64,000 nucleotides of DNA, from positions 1,798,001 through 1,862,000 of the forward strand of contig NZ_OZ242038.1 of assembly GCF_965205175.1 (NCBI RefSeq). Reading direction: 5' to 3'. Below are positions 33,367-41,378 of the stretch, piece by piece (within the stretch, counting starts at the first letter, position 1; the number at the start of each line of letters is the position of its first letter). The notes under the pieces were generated by a model that was not told the origin of the DNA, made no database searches, and saw nothing but the letters and a program-made list of their open reading frames with translations. This DNA is from Poriferisodalis sp965205175 (GTDB lineage Bacteria; Actinomycetota; Acidimicrobiia; Acidimicrobiales; Poriferisodalaceae). The position numbers and the translations under genes are program-made.

Positions 33367-34097
33367 CTGCTGCTGCGCCGCCGGGCCAACAGCACCGCCG
33401 CTGCTGCGACGACTGCAGCCGCGATGATCACCGGAACCAGCCATGCCCACACCGACGTGCTGTCATCGGCCTGAGATGTGGTGTCGGCCTGAGCTGATGC
33501 CGGCGTTTCGTCGGGCGCAGCGGTCGTGGCGGGTGGTGCGGTGGTCGTGGGGGCTGCCGTGGTCGTCGGCGCGGCGGTGGTGGTTGGTGCCGCTGTCGTT
33601 GTCGGCGCGGCGGTGGTGGTAGGCGCGGCGGTGGTGGTCGTGGGCTCAGGCTCGGGCGCAGCGGCGAAGGTGATCGGGTGAGCTGCGTAGTTGGCGTTCG
33701 GCCCGAAGGCATCGCCGGCCACGATGAAGCACGAGGTCGTCTCGTCGCAGCGGCCCGGCACCACGGCCACCGGGTAGTCGTAGGTGGCGGTGCCGTCGTC
33801 GCCGATGATCACGGTGTGCTCGCCGTAGTTGCTCAGCTCGCAGTCTGTGGGCCCGACCGCCGGGAAGGCGTAGCAGGTGACGATGGTGGCAGTGTTGCCC
33901 GGCAGCCAGCTGCTGAGCATGACGGTCACCACCTCGCCGTCTGCGATGTCCTCGCTCTTGGACAGCTCCATCGTCTCGCCGTTGTGGCCCATGCCGTGGT
34001 CTGCCGCGGCCATGGGGGCTGCAGCGAAGCCGGCAAGGACGACGACCGCCGTGGTGACCAACACGCGGCGTGCTGTGGTGGTGAACGTCTCGGACAT
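33363..34097 (-). CDS. Secreted, C-terminally anchored protein with neocarzinostatin-like domain
   Basis: 244 residues from ATG 34097 with AAAGGAGAGG upstream. It has a signal peptide (to about residue 32, AAPMAAADH). A beta-sandwich domain of about 110 residues reads DGEVVTVMLSSWLPGNTATI, then CYAFPAVGPTDCEL, GDDGTATYDYPV and ETTSCFIVAGDAFG. The two Cys pairs and order match the neocarzinostatin/macromomycin apoprotein fold. A TTTAAP repeat linker follows (about 160-205), then one membrane span (WAWLVPVIIAAAVVAAAAVLL) and RRRSSR. It is probably displayed on the cell surface. The domain binds hydrophobic molecules in known members. No enediyne genes are present. Confidence 0.75.
   Translation of the reverse strand: MSETFTTTARRVLVTTAVVVLAGFAAAPMAAADHGMGHNGETMELSKSEDIADGEVVTVMLSSWLPGNTATIVTCYAFPAVGPTDCELSNYGEHTVIIGDDGTATYDYPVAVVPGRCDETTSCFIVAGDAFGPNANYAAHPITFAAAPEPEPTTTTAAPTTTAAPTTTAAPTTTAAPTTTAAPTTTAPPATTAAPDETPASAQADTTSQADDSTSVWAWLVPVIIAAAVVAAAAVLLARRRSSR
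33510..33645. repeat. 18-bp-period coding repeat (TTTAAP linker)
   Basis: Repeated GGTGGTGGTNGGNGC-type units on the plus strand encode the TTTAAP linker of the surface protein. Boundaries are approximate. Such Thr/Pro-Ala linkers are typical spacers through the cell wall. Confidence 0.7.
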
Positions 34098-34176
34098 GAC
34101 CTCTCCTTTGCGGACTCGCCCGAGTGTCGGCGCCTTGGCGCAGTCTGGGCGAATCGTCCCCAGATACGGCGCAACA

Positions 34177-35436
34177 CTAATTCGGCACGGCACCGCTGGT
34201 GGACACCGGCGTGATGCCGCCGTGCCGGACATGGCCGACCTCTTCCAGCTCTGCGCGCATGGCGTGTACGGCGTTGATCATGCTGGCCTGCAGCAGGTAG
34301 GCGCGGGCTGCGTCGGGGTCGCCGGCCCGAGCGGCCATCTGATCGAGGGCGCGCTGTCGAGCGGCGCCGTCGGGGGCGGCCAGGCTTACGGCGTTCTCGT
34401 GCGTGTGACGCTTCACGTACTCGATGGCCAGCTTCCGGCGCAGCTCGGCATGACGGTCGAGCCGGTCGGCACCGATGTCGCCAAGCAGCACGGCGGCCAG
34501 CGACCCGCCGAGCAGCACGGCGTCATGGACACCGCCGTTCATGCCCATGCCCCCGAGAGGATTGTTGATGTGCGCAGCGTCGCCCATCAGCACCACACGG
34601 CCGACCACGAATCGGTCCGCGACCCGTTGGTGTACCGAATAGATGGTGCGGTGAGCGACCTCGTAGGGCTCGTGTCGGGCCACCACCCCGTTGAGCCTGC
34701 GCTGAGCGCTGCAATCGCTGAGCGCCTCGGCGTCGGTCTCACCGTCGCCGACGGGGAACAGTGCCCGCCACAGCTCCGGCGTGCGCAGCAGCACCAGCCA
34801 TTCGTCTGGGTCGGAGATGTAGTTGACGTACTCCAGGTCGCTCAGGTGCTCTGCCATCTCGAACGGCGTGGACAGCACCAGGTAGCGGTCCTCGTAGGTC
34901 ATGCCGTCGAAGCCCAGGCCCAGCGACTTGCGGACCGCGCTGGACGCGCCGTCGGCGCCGACCACTGCGTCGGCGGTGAGCGTCTCGCCCGATGCCAGCC
35001 GCACCGAGGCAGCGTCGCCCGCAGCAGCCGCTGCGACTGCCTCTGCGCCGAAGCAGACACGGACATGCTCGGCGCGCTCGAAGCGCTCCAGCATGATCTC
35101 GCACAGCTTGTACTGCTCGCACTGGAGCCGGAATGGGTGGCGGGTCACGTCGGCCAGCGAGCCGAGGTCGAACCGGGCCACGACGCCGTTGCGGCGGTCC
35201 CTATAGGCGAAACGGGGCGCCACCAGACCGCGCCCCAGCATCTCGTCGACCACGCCGGGGGCGAGTTCTTCGAGCACGTCGAGCGTGGCGGGATGGAAGG
35301 TGGAGGCGCGCAGCTGTCTCGGCAGCCGCGGGGCGGCTTCGAGGAGGGTCACGTGGATGCCGCGTGCCGCCAGTGCCGCTGCGGCGACGCAGCCGACCGG
35401 GCCTGCGCCCACGACGATGACGCTGGGCGCGGACAC
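34177..35436 (-). CDS. FAD-dependent aromatic-type monooxygenase (PHBH family)
   Basis: 419 residues from GTG 35436, one base after the stop of the upstream gene. The dinucleotide motif is VIVVGAGPVGCVAAAALAARGIHVTLLEA, the middle motif is ADAVVGADGASSAVRKSLG (DG type), and the second FAD motif is VVLMGDAAHINNPLGGMGMNGGVHDA. These define class A flavin monooxygenases, which use NAD(P)H and oxygen to hydroxylate activated rings or pyrroles. It is coupled with the Asp/Glu-racemase superfamily gene. In nicotinate-type pathways such pairs occur (NicC, NicE), but the rest of that pathway is absent. The substrate is therefore open. Confidence 0.88.
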   Translation of the reverse strand: MSAPSVIVVGAGPVGCVAAAALAARGIHVTLLEAAPRLPRQLRASTFHPATLDVLEELAPGVVDEMLGRGLVAPRFAYRDRRNGVVARFDLGSLADVTRHPFRLQCEQYKLCEIMLERFERAEHVRVCFGAEAVAAAAAGDAASVRLASGETLTADAVVGADGASSAVRKSLGLGFDGMTYEDRYLVLSTPFEMAEHLSDLEYVNYISDPDEWLVLLRTPELWRALFPVGDGETDAEALSDCSAQRRLNGVVARHEPYEVAHRTIYSVHQRVADRFVVGRVVLMGDAAHINNPLGGMGMNGGVHDAVLLGGSLAAVLLGDIGADRLDRHAELRRKLAIEYVKRHTHENAVSLAAPDGAARQRALDQMAARAGDPDAARAYLLQASMINAVHAMRAELEEVGHVRHGGITPVSTSGAVPN

Positions 35437-35437
35437 G

Positions 35438-36184
35438 TCAGAACTCGCGGAGCATCGTCCCGTGACCCACGAACTGGTCGTCGATGCCGAGCGTGCGCAG
35501 CGCGTGCCACAGGCACACGGCGTTGATGGCCAGCACCGGCTTGCCCAGCCAGCGCTCCGCCTGGTCGGCCACTTCCACCATGGAGAGGTTCGTGCCGCAC
35601 TGCACGATGGCGTCGATGTCGTCTCCGTCGAGGCGTTTGAGCACGTCCACCAGCGTGTCGGGAGTGACGTCGGCAATGGAGGTCGCCGATTCGCAGCGCA
35701 GACCGTGTACGCGCTTCACGTCGAAGCCGCACTCGGTGAAGTAGCCGTACACCTGCTCGTCTGCGGCGGGCTGGTAGGGCGTGAGGCAGGCGATGCGCGA
35801 CACGCCGAGCCGTTCGAGAGCGGCGTTGCACGACGACGCGCCCGAGGTGATGCCGATGTCGCCGGCGATTTCTGCCACACGTGCCAAGAACGCCGCGTTG
35901 CCTTCCTTGCCGCCCCAGAAGGTCTCTGCCGACATGCCCATCAGGATGTGGTCGGGCTTGCAGGTCATCAGGTCGTGAACCGACGGCGGGATGGTCTTGC
36001 GTATGAGGTCCAGGAAATGCAGGAACGCCTCGTCGCTGCTCAGGTCGGGCGCCTCCACCAGGAAGCGCCCGCTGTGGAAGGTCACCCCCGGGGGCCGCAC
36101 CCGGGCGAAGTCGTGCTCCACCACGGTGTTGGTCGAGGGCAGGATGACGCCGATCTTGGCTCGGTAACCCACGACATCAGGCAT
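35438..36184 (-). CDS. Asp/Glu racemase superfamily enzyme (maleate isomerase/arylmalonate decarboxylase-like)
   Basis: 248 residues from ATG 36184 with AAGGAAAG upstream. The start GYRAKIGVILPSTNTVVEHDF is typical of maleate isomerase and arylmalonate decarboxylase relatives. The C-terminal cysteine is C196 in IVQCGTNLSMVEVA. The partner cysteine of true maleate isomerases seems replaced: the corresponding strand reads ILMGMSAETFWGG. A one-cysteine mechanism as in the decarboxylase is therefore more likely than two-base isomerisation. The gene is followed at once by the flavin monooxygenase and is divergent from the TauD-type gene. The exact reaction is unknown. Confidence 0.75.
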   Translation of the reverse strand: MPDVVGYRAKIGVILPSTNTVVEHDFARVRPPGVTFHSGRFLVEAPDLSSDEAFLHFLDLIRKTIPPSVHDLMTCKPDHILMGMSAETFWGGKEGNAAFLARVAEIAGDIGITSGASSCNAALERLGVSRIACLTPYQPAADEQVYGYFTECGFDVKRVHGLRCESATSIADVTPDTLVDVLKRLDGDDIDAIVQCGTNLSMVEVADQAERWLGKPVLAINAVCLWHALRTLGIDDQFVGHGTMLREF

Positions 36185-36326
36185 CTGCTCTTTCCTTTCG
36201 GCGGTCGACGTCGCGACGGACAGCATCTCGGCTCGACATCGTCGTGAAGCTCGACAACGGCGTGGCTAATCTACGCGCACGGGCTCGCCCGCGACGTGAC
36301 GCCGGCGGGGGAACAGGGGACCAGCC

Positions 36327-37172
36327 ATGCGCATCGATGCCGTCACGCCGAAGCACTACGACCGCATCCGCGTCGAGCCGGTGACCGGCACCATCGGCGC
36401 CGAGGTCTCCGGCGTCGATCTTCGCGAGCTGGACGACGAGCTGATCCGCGAGCTGCAGGACGCCTGGATGGACCACAAGGCGCTGTTCTTCCGCGATCAG
36501 AACCTGACCCACGCGCAGCACGTCGCCTACGGCCGCGCGCTCGGCGAGCTGGAGATCCATCCCTTCACGCGGAACATCGCCGAACACCCCGAGATCATCG
36601 TGCTGGAGTCCACGCCGGAGAGCTTCGAGGCCGCCGAGACCTGGCATACCGATGTGACCTTCCGTGAGTGCCCGCCCCTCGGCTCGGTCCTGCTGGGGCG
36701 GATCGTGCCCGCCTATGGTGGCGACACCTGCTGGGCGAACATGGAACTGGCCTACGAGCGGCTGCCCGACGACATCAAGGAGCAGATCGACGGGCGCTAC
36801 GCGATCCACTCGTTCGTGAAGGCGTTCGGCCGCAACATGAGCGAAGCCGAGCGGGAGCAGGCCCGCCACGACTACCCGGACCAGAAGCACCCCATCGTGC
36901 GCACGCATCCAGTGACCGGCCGCAAGAGCCTGTACGTGAACCGCCCGTTCACGCTCACCATCGACGGCATGACGCCTGAGGAGAGCCGACCGCTGCGGCG
37001 TCGGCTGTACGAGCAGGCGAGCGAGCCGGAGTTCCAGTGCCGGTTCCGCTGGCGGCCAGGCTCGATCGCGCAGTGGGACAACCGTTGCACGCAGCACTAC
37101 GCGGTGCCGGACCACGGCGGACTGCATCGGCGCATGGAACGGGTCACGCTGCTCGGCGACCGGCCGGTCTGA
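36327..37172 (+). CDS. TauD/TfdA-family Fe(II)/2-oxoglutarate dioxygenase
   Basis: 281 residues, typical length. The iron triad is H107-x-D109 in ETWHTDVTF and H257 in WDNRCTQHYAVPD, and an arginine a few residues later (HRRMERV) would bind 2-oxoglutarate. The N-terminus IGAEVSGVDL and the stretch HKALFFRDQNLTHAQHVAYGRALGELE are family-typical. Such enzymes hydroxylate and cleave sulfonates, phenoxy acids, alkyl sulfates or other carboxylates. It precedes a P450 by 34 bp on the same strand, so both probably work on one substrate. Two sulfatases lie elsewhere in the window, which makes sulfur-linked substrates possible. Confidence 0.92.
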   Translation: MRIDAVTPKHYDRIRVEPVTGTIGAEVSGVDLRELDDELIRELQDAWMDHKALFFRDQNLTHAQHVAYGRALGELEIHPFTRNIAEHPEIIVLESTPESFEAAETWHTDVTFRECPPLGSVLLGRIVPAYGGDTCWANMELAYERLPDDIKEQIDGRYAIHSFVKAFGRNMSEAEREQARHDYPDQKHPIVRTHPVTGRKSLYVNRPFTLTIDGMTPEESRPLRRRLYEQASEPEFQCRFRWRPGSIAQWDNRCTQHYAVPDHGGLHRRMERVTLLGDRPV

Positions 37173-37206
37173 GCTGCCGCGCCGACGAGCTGCAACGCCC
37201 GCTGCT

Positions 37207-38436
37207 GTGACCTACACCGACGATTCCACCGATGCCTCAGCCGCCGACGCGGCGATACCGCCCGTGCAGGACTTCGCCACCGACTGGGACTTCAACGACC
37301 CGGCATGGGTGAACGATCCGTTCCCCATCTGGGCAGACCTGCGAGACCGCTGCCCGATGGGGCACTCGGAGCGGTTCAACGAAGGCGTGTGGCTCCCGCT
37401 GCACTACGACGACATCGTCGGCATCGCGAACGACCCCCAGACGTTCTCCAACGTCCACCACGGGATCCGCCGAGGCGGCACCGTGGACCGTGGCTACTTC
37501 CCGCCGATCAACTCCGACCCTCCCGAGCACCTCGACATCCGACGCACTCTGCTCCCGTTCTTCGCGCCCAAGCGCATCGAGAGCTGGCGTAGCCACATCG
37601 CTGCCGACTGCGAGGCGCGTGCAGCCGAAATAGCCGAGCGGGGTTACGGCGACGCTGCCGTCGAGTACAGCCAGCACATCCCCGTGGGCGCCATTGCCTC
37701 CATTCTGGGAATCGACCCTGCTGACGGCGATCAGTTCCGCGCGTGGATCTTCGACATCCTCGCGGCCGGGCCCAACGACGGCGCCGTCATGGCACGGGCG
37801 ATCACCGAGGTGCGCGACTACATGGCGACGGTCATGGCAGCCCGGCGCGCCGAGCCCGGCGACGACCTGATCAGCCACCTGGTCGCCGCAGAGATGGGCG
37901 GTGAGCCGCTCCCGGATCACCTCATCGAGCGAATGTTGGTGCTGCAGCTCGTGGCCGGCATCGACACCACCTGGAGCTCCATCGGCGCAGCACTGTGGCA
38001 CCTCGCCTGCCACGACGACGACCGCCGCCGGCTCGCAGCAGCACCGGAACTGCTGCCCAGAGCCATGGAGGAGTTCCTGCGGGCCTATGCGCCGGTGAAC
38101 GTGGCCCGTCGGGTCACCGTCGACACGGAGGTCAACGGAGTGGAGATGCGCGCCGGGGATCACGTGATGATGACGTTCCCCATCGCCTGCCGTGACCCGC
38201 AGCGGTTCGACCGAGCAAACGACGTGGTCATCGATCGTGCCGAGAACCGGCATGTGGCCTTCGGCGCCGGCATCCATCGCTGCCTCGGCTCGAATCTGGC
38301 ACGCCTCGAAATGGAGATCGCACTCGAGACGTGGTTGCGGCACATCCCGGAGTACTCGATTGCGCCCGGAGCGGAGGTCACGTGGTCCACGGGACAGATC
38401 CGCGGCCCGCGGTCCGTGCCGATCGTGGTCGGCTGA
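37207..38436 (+). CDS. Cytochrome P450
   Basis: 409 residues from GTG 37207, a usual length for soluble bacterial P450s. The I-helix motif is LQLVAGIDTTWSSIG, the ExxR is EEFLR and the haem loop is FGAGIHRCLGSNLARLE with cysteine ligand C359. No membrane anchor. Electron donors (ferredoxin and its reductase) are not encoded nearby. The neighbouring dioxygenase suggests an oxidative pathway of two or more steps. It falls in the broad actinobacterial CYP105/CYP107-like style; I cannot assign a subfamily. Confidence 0.93.
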   Translation: MTYTDDSTDASAADAAIPPVQDFATDWDFNDPAWVNDPFPIWADLRDRCPMGHSERFNEGVWLPLHYDDIVGIANDPQTFSNVHHGIRRGGTVDRGYFPPINSDPPEHLDIRRTLLPFFAPKRIESWRSHIAADCEARAAEIAERGYGDAAVEYSQHIPVGAIASILGIDPADGDQFRAWIFDILAAGPNDGAVMARAITEVRDYMATVMAARRAEPGDDLISHLVAAEMGGEPLPDHLIERMLVLQLVAGIDTTWSSIGAALWHLACHDDDRRRLAAAPELLPRAMEEFLRAYAPVNVARRVTVDTEVNGVEMRAGDHVMMTFPIACRDPQRFDRANDVVIDRAENRHVAFGAGIHRCLGSNLARLEMEIALETWLRHIPEYSIAPGAEVTWSTGQIRGPRSVPIVVG

Positions 38437-38608
38437 TCCGATTGCCGTCGCCGGGACACGCTGCGACCCCGGCATCGATGTGCCCGTGCCGAGTTCGTCG
38501 TGGTGCTGCCCGCAGCGCTGCGGCGTCCGGCTGACTATCGTTCGACGAACTGACAGCCAGCGCCGCGGAGTTCAGGGGACGGCGCTCGACATCTGGGAGG
38601 ACAGGCTG

Positions 38609-40303
38609 GTGAGCTTGCCTACTCGGCGCGTGACGCGTCTCATGACCGTGCTGACGGCGCTGGCGTTGACAGCCAGCGCTTGCGGCGGCGGCAGTTCGGA
38701 TTCCGGCGGCGGGACCGCTTCGGCGACCACGGCTGCGCCCGCGACCACCGCCGCGGCGGCCGCTGCGCCGACGACCCAGGCGCAGACCGAGGTGACGATT
38801 GCGGCAGTGGAGCAGACTACGACCACGATGGGCGCCACGACGACCACAGCCGTGCCGATCCCGCCGCCCGAAGGCACGCTGCGCATGGTCGAGTTCTCGC
38901 CGGTCACCAGCTTCAACCCGGCTGCCAGCCAGTCCGCCCAGAGCGCCTACCACTACCCGGTCTATGACACGCTGACCAGACAGCGCAACGACTTCAGCTT
39001 GGCGCCGTCGCTTGCCACATCGTGGACGCAGCCGTCGCCGAACGTCTGGCGCTTCACCGTGCGAGACGACGTGACCTTCCACGACGGCGCTGCATTCACT
39101 GCGCAGGTCGCGGTGGACAACATGCACTACCACGCAGAGTTCCCCGGCAATCCGAATGCAGCCACGTGGGCGGCATTCACGGAAGCCAGGGTGATCGACG
39201 ACACCACCTTCGAGGTTGAGTTCGCAGTGCCCGCGCCCCAGTTCCCGCTGGAGATGTCGATGGTGATGGGCATGATGATCAGCCCGAACGCGCTCGACGG
39301 CCACGATCTCTCGCGTGATCCGCAGGGCTCAGGCCCGTGGATCTGGTCCAAGGAGGAAAGCCAAGCCGGCGTGACCGAGGTGTACAACCTCAACCCGAAC
39401 TACTGGAATCCGGCCGACCAAGGTGTCGAGACGGTGACGGTGACTGCGGTGCCGGGCAACAACGCACGGCTGAACGCGTTGCTCACCGAAGAGGCCGACA
39501 TCATGTCCACCACGCGTGACGCGCAGATCGATGCGGGCGTGGAAGCCGGGAACGTGCTGATCTCGGTGCCGAACTTCTTCGCCTACCTCATCGTCACTGA
39601 CCGGGCGGGCGAGTTCGATTCGCCCCTGGCCGACGAGCGGGTGCGGCGTGCGATTCTGCTGTCGCTGGACCGCGAGGCGTATGCCAACACCGTCCACTTC
39701 GGCAAGGCCGACAGCCTCGGCGGCATCTACCCGCCCGCGTTCAGCCAGTTCAACGTTCCCGAGCTGGACACGAAGTACAGCTACGATGCCGACGAGGCTC
39801 GGCGTCTGCTGGCCGAAGCGGGCTATCCAGACGGCGTCACCATCCAGATGCCGATCATGCCGGCCATCAACCCGATTGTGGAGTTCGTGGTGCAGATGCT
39901 CGGCCAGTCGGGCATCAACATCGATCTGATCCAGATCAACAACGGCGAGCTCGGACCGGGCACAGCGACTGCGCAGTGGGGCATCTCGTGGTTCCGCGAC
40001 CTGCTGGTGCATCCGGCGCGTGACCTCGGCAAGTTCATGGGCGTGAGCGGCCGCTTCAACGCGTTCGGCCTCGATGACCTGAACGATCTCGAAGCCACGC
40101 TGGTGGAGGCGCTGAACGCCCCGTCGGCCGACGCCGCCAAAGCGCTGTATGCCGAGGTCATGGAGGGTCTGATCGACCGCGGCGTGGTGCTGCCGCTGGC
40201 GCACGGCGGCCAGAACGCCCTGTATGCGCCATATGTGTCGGGTGTCACGCTGGGCCTCAACATGCAGGCGCCCATGCCCTACGGCGTGCGCATCAACCGC
40301 TGA
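38609..40303 (+). CDS. Lipoprotein solute-binding protein, family 5 (Dpp/Opp-type)
   Basis: 564 residues from GTG 38609 with GGGAGG eight bases upstream. Signal peptide with lipobox LTASACGGG, a Thr/Ala-rich linker (to about 90), then the family 5 pattern: GTLRMVEFSPVTSFNPAASQS, DTLTRQRNDFSLAPSLATSW, WRFTVRDDVTFHDGAAFTAQ and ADERVRRAILLSLDREAYA. These proteins deliver peptides, glycosides, nickel or other larger ligands to Dpp-type importers. It is the first gene of the unit that continues with both permeases, the ATPases, a sulfatase and a CoA-transferase. A sulfated ester or sulfated small molecule is a possible ligand, by context only. Confidence 0.9.
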   Translation: MSLPTRRVTRLMTVLTALALTASACGGGSSDSGGGTASATTAAPATTAAAAAAPTTQAQTEVTIAAVEQTTTTMGATTTTAVPIPPPEGTLRMVEFSPVTSFNPAASQSAQSAYHYPVYDTLTRQRNDFSLAPSLATSWTQPSPNVWRFTVRDDVTFHDGAAFTAQVAVDNMHYHAEFPGNPNAATWAAFTEARVIDDTTFEVEFAVPAPQFPLEMSMVMGMMISPNALDGHDLSRDPQGSGPWIWSKEESQAGVTEVYNLNPNYWNPADQGVETVTVTAVPGNNARLNALLTEEADIMSTTRDAQIDAGVEAGNVLISVPNFFAYLIVTDRAGEFDSPLADERVRRAILLSLDREAYANTVHFGKADSLGGIYPPAFSQFNVPELDTKYSYDADEARRLLAEAGYPDGVTIQMPIMPAINPIVEFVVQMLGQSGINIDLIQINNGELGPGTATAQWGISWFRDLLVHPARDLGKFMGVSGRFNAFGLDDLNDLEATLVEALNAPSADAAKALYAEVMEGLIDRGVVLPLAHGGQNALYAPYVSGVTLGLNMQAPMPYGVRINR

Positions 40304-40433
40304 TCGATCCACATCGTCGCGCGAGATACGACGGCTGGTGCCGCGATGACGAACTGAGCAGGCGGCCGGGCCCGAGCGGCTCGGCCGCCACGCTCGCCTG
40401 CATGACTCGCCGACACAACACAGGGGGTACGAG

Positions 40434-41378
40434 GTGTTCCGACTGCTGGTCAGTCGCCTCATCGCGGCGATCCCCTTGATGCTGATGGTGGCCACGCTGG
40501 TGTTCTTCTTGGCCCAGCTCAACCCGGTCGATCCGGCGGCCACCATCATGGGCGACGACGCCGACCTCGAGTCGCTGGCGCTCAAGCGAGCAGAGCTCGG
40601 GATCGACCGGCCGCTGCTGGCGCAGTACTGGGACTGGCTGAACAGCGCCGTGGTCGGCGATCTGGGCACCAACTGGTTCAACGGCGAACAGATCACCACC
40701 GAGCTGCGTGACCGCATCCCAGTCACGGCTGCGATGGTGTTCGGCTCGCTGATCGTCGCGCTGTTGATCGGCATGGTGTTCGGCGTCACTGCCGCACTGA
40801 AGGCGGGTCGCTTGCCGGACCGGATCATCACGGGGACGTCGTCGCTGGGCCTCGCCGTCCCGAACTTCTGGATTGCGCTGCTGCTGGCCTACTACGTCGG
40901 CGTCAAGCTGCGGTGGCTGCCGGCCATCTGGCCAATGACCCGGCCCGCATCGATCGGGGAGTGGCTCGAAGCACTGCTGCTGCCCTGCATCGCGCTGGGC
41001 ATCTCGGCGTCGGCGGCGATAGCGCGCCAGGCGCGGTCGTCGATGATCGGCGTGCTGCAACGCGACTACATCCGGACCGCGCTGGCCAAGGGGCTGCCGG
41101 TGCGGCGGGTGGTGTCACGACACGCCATTCGCAATGCCGCCATACCGGTGGTCACCCTTGCCGGATTCCAGACCTCGGCGCTCATCGGCGGCTCGATCTT
41201 CGTGGAGTTCGTCTTCAACGTGCCCGGGCTGGGCCGGTTCGGCGTGGACGCGATCCTGCGCCAGAACATGCCCGCACTGCTGGGCTTCGTGCTGGTGACC
41301 TCGGCTGTGGTGGTCCTGGTCAACATCGTGCTCGACATGAGCTACGCGTGGCTGAACCCCAAGGTGAGGCCGGAATGA
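40434..41378 (+). CDS. Dpp/Opp-type ABC importer permease 1 (DppB-like)
   Basis: 314 residues from GTG 40434 with AGGGGG upstream. Six hydrophobic segments are visible. The family-typical N-terminus LVSRLIAAIPLMLMVATLVFFLAQLNPVDPA and the cytoplasmic EAA-like loop RDYIRTALAKGLPVRRVVSRHAIRNAAIPVV are present. It lies 130 bp after the binding-protein gene and overlaps the DppC-DppD fusion by 4 bp. It forms half of the channel. Confidence 0.92.
   Translation: MFRLLVSRLIAAIPLMLMVATLVFFLAQLNPVDPAATIMGDDADLESLALKRAELGIDRPLLAQYWDWLNSAVVGDLGTNWFNGEQITTELRDRIPVTAAMVFGSLIVALLIGMVFGVTAALKAGRLPDRIITGTSSLGLAVPNFWIALLLAYYVGVKLRWLPAIWPMTRPASIGEWLEALLLPCIALGISASAAIARQARSSMIGVLQRDYIRTALAKGLPVRRVVSRHAIRNAAIPVVTLAGFQTSALIGGSIFVEFVFNVPGLGRFGVDAILRQNMPALLGFVLVTSAVVVLVNIVLDMSYAWLNPKVRPE

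Noticed and set aside
33363..34097. An enediyne antibiotic cluster
   Set aside because: No polyketide synthase, cyclase or halogenase genes are nearby; only the neocarzinostatin-like domain is present.
34177..36184. A full nicotinate-degradation pathway (nic genes)
   Set aside because: Only NicC-like and NicE-like relatives are present, the second lacks a catalytic cysteine, and the amidase is 30 kb away in another unit.
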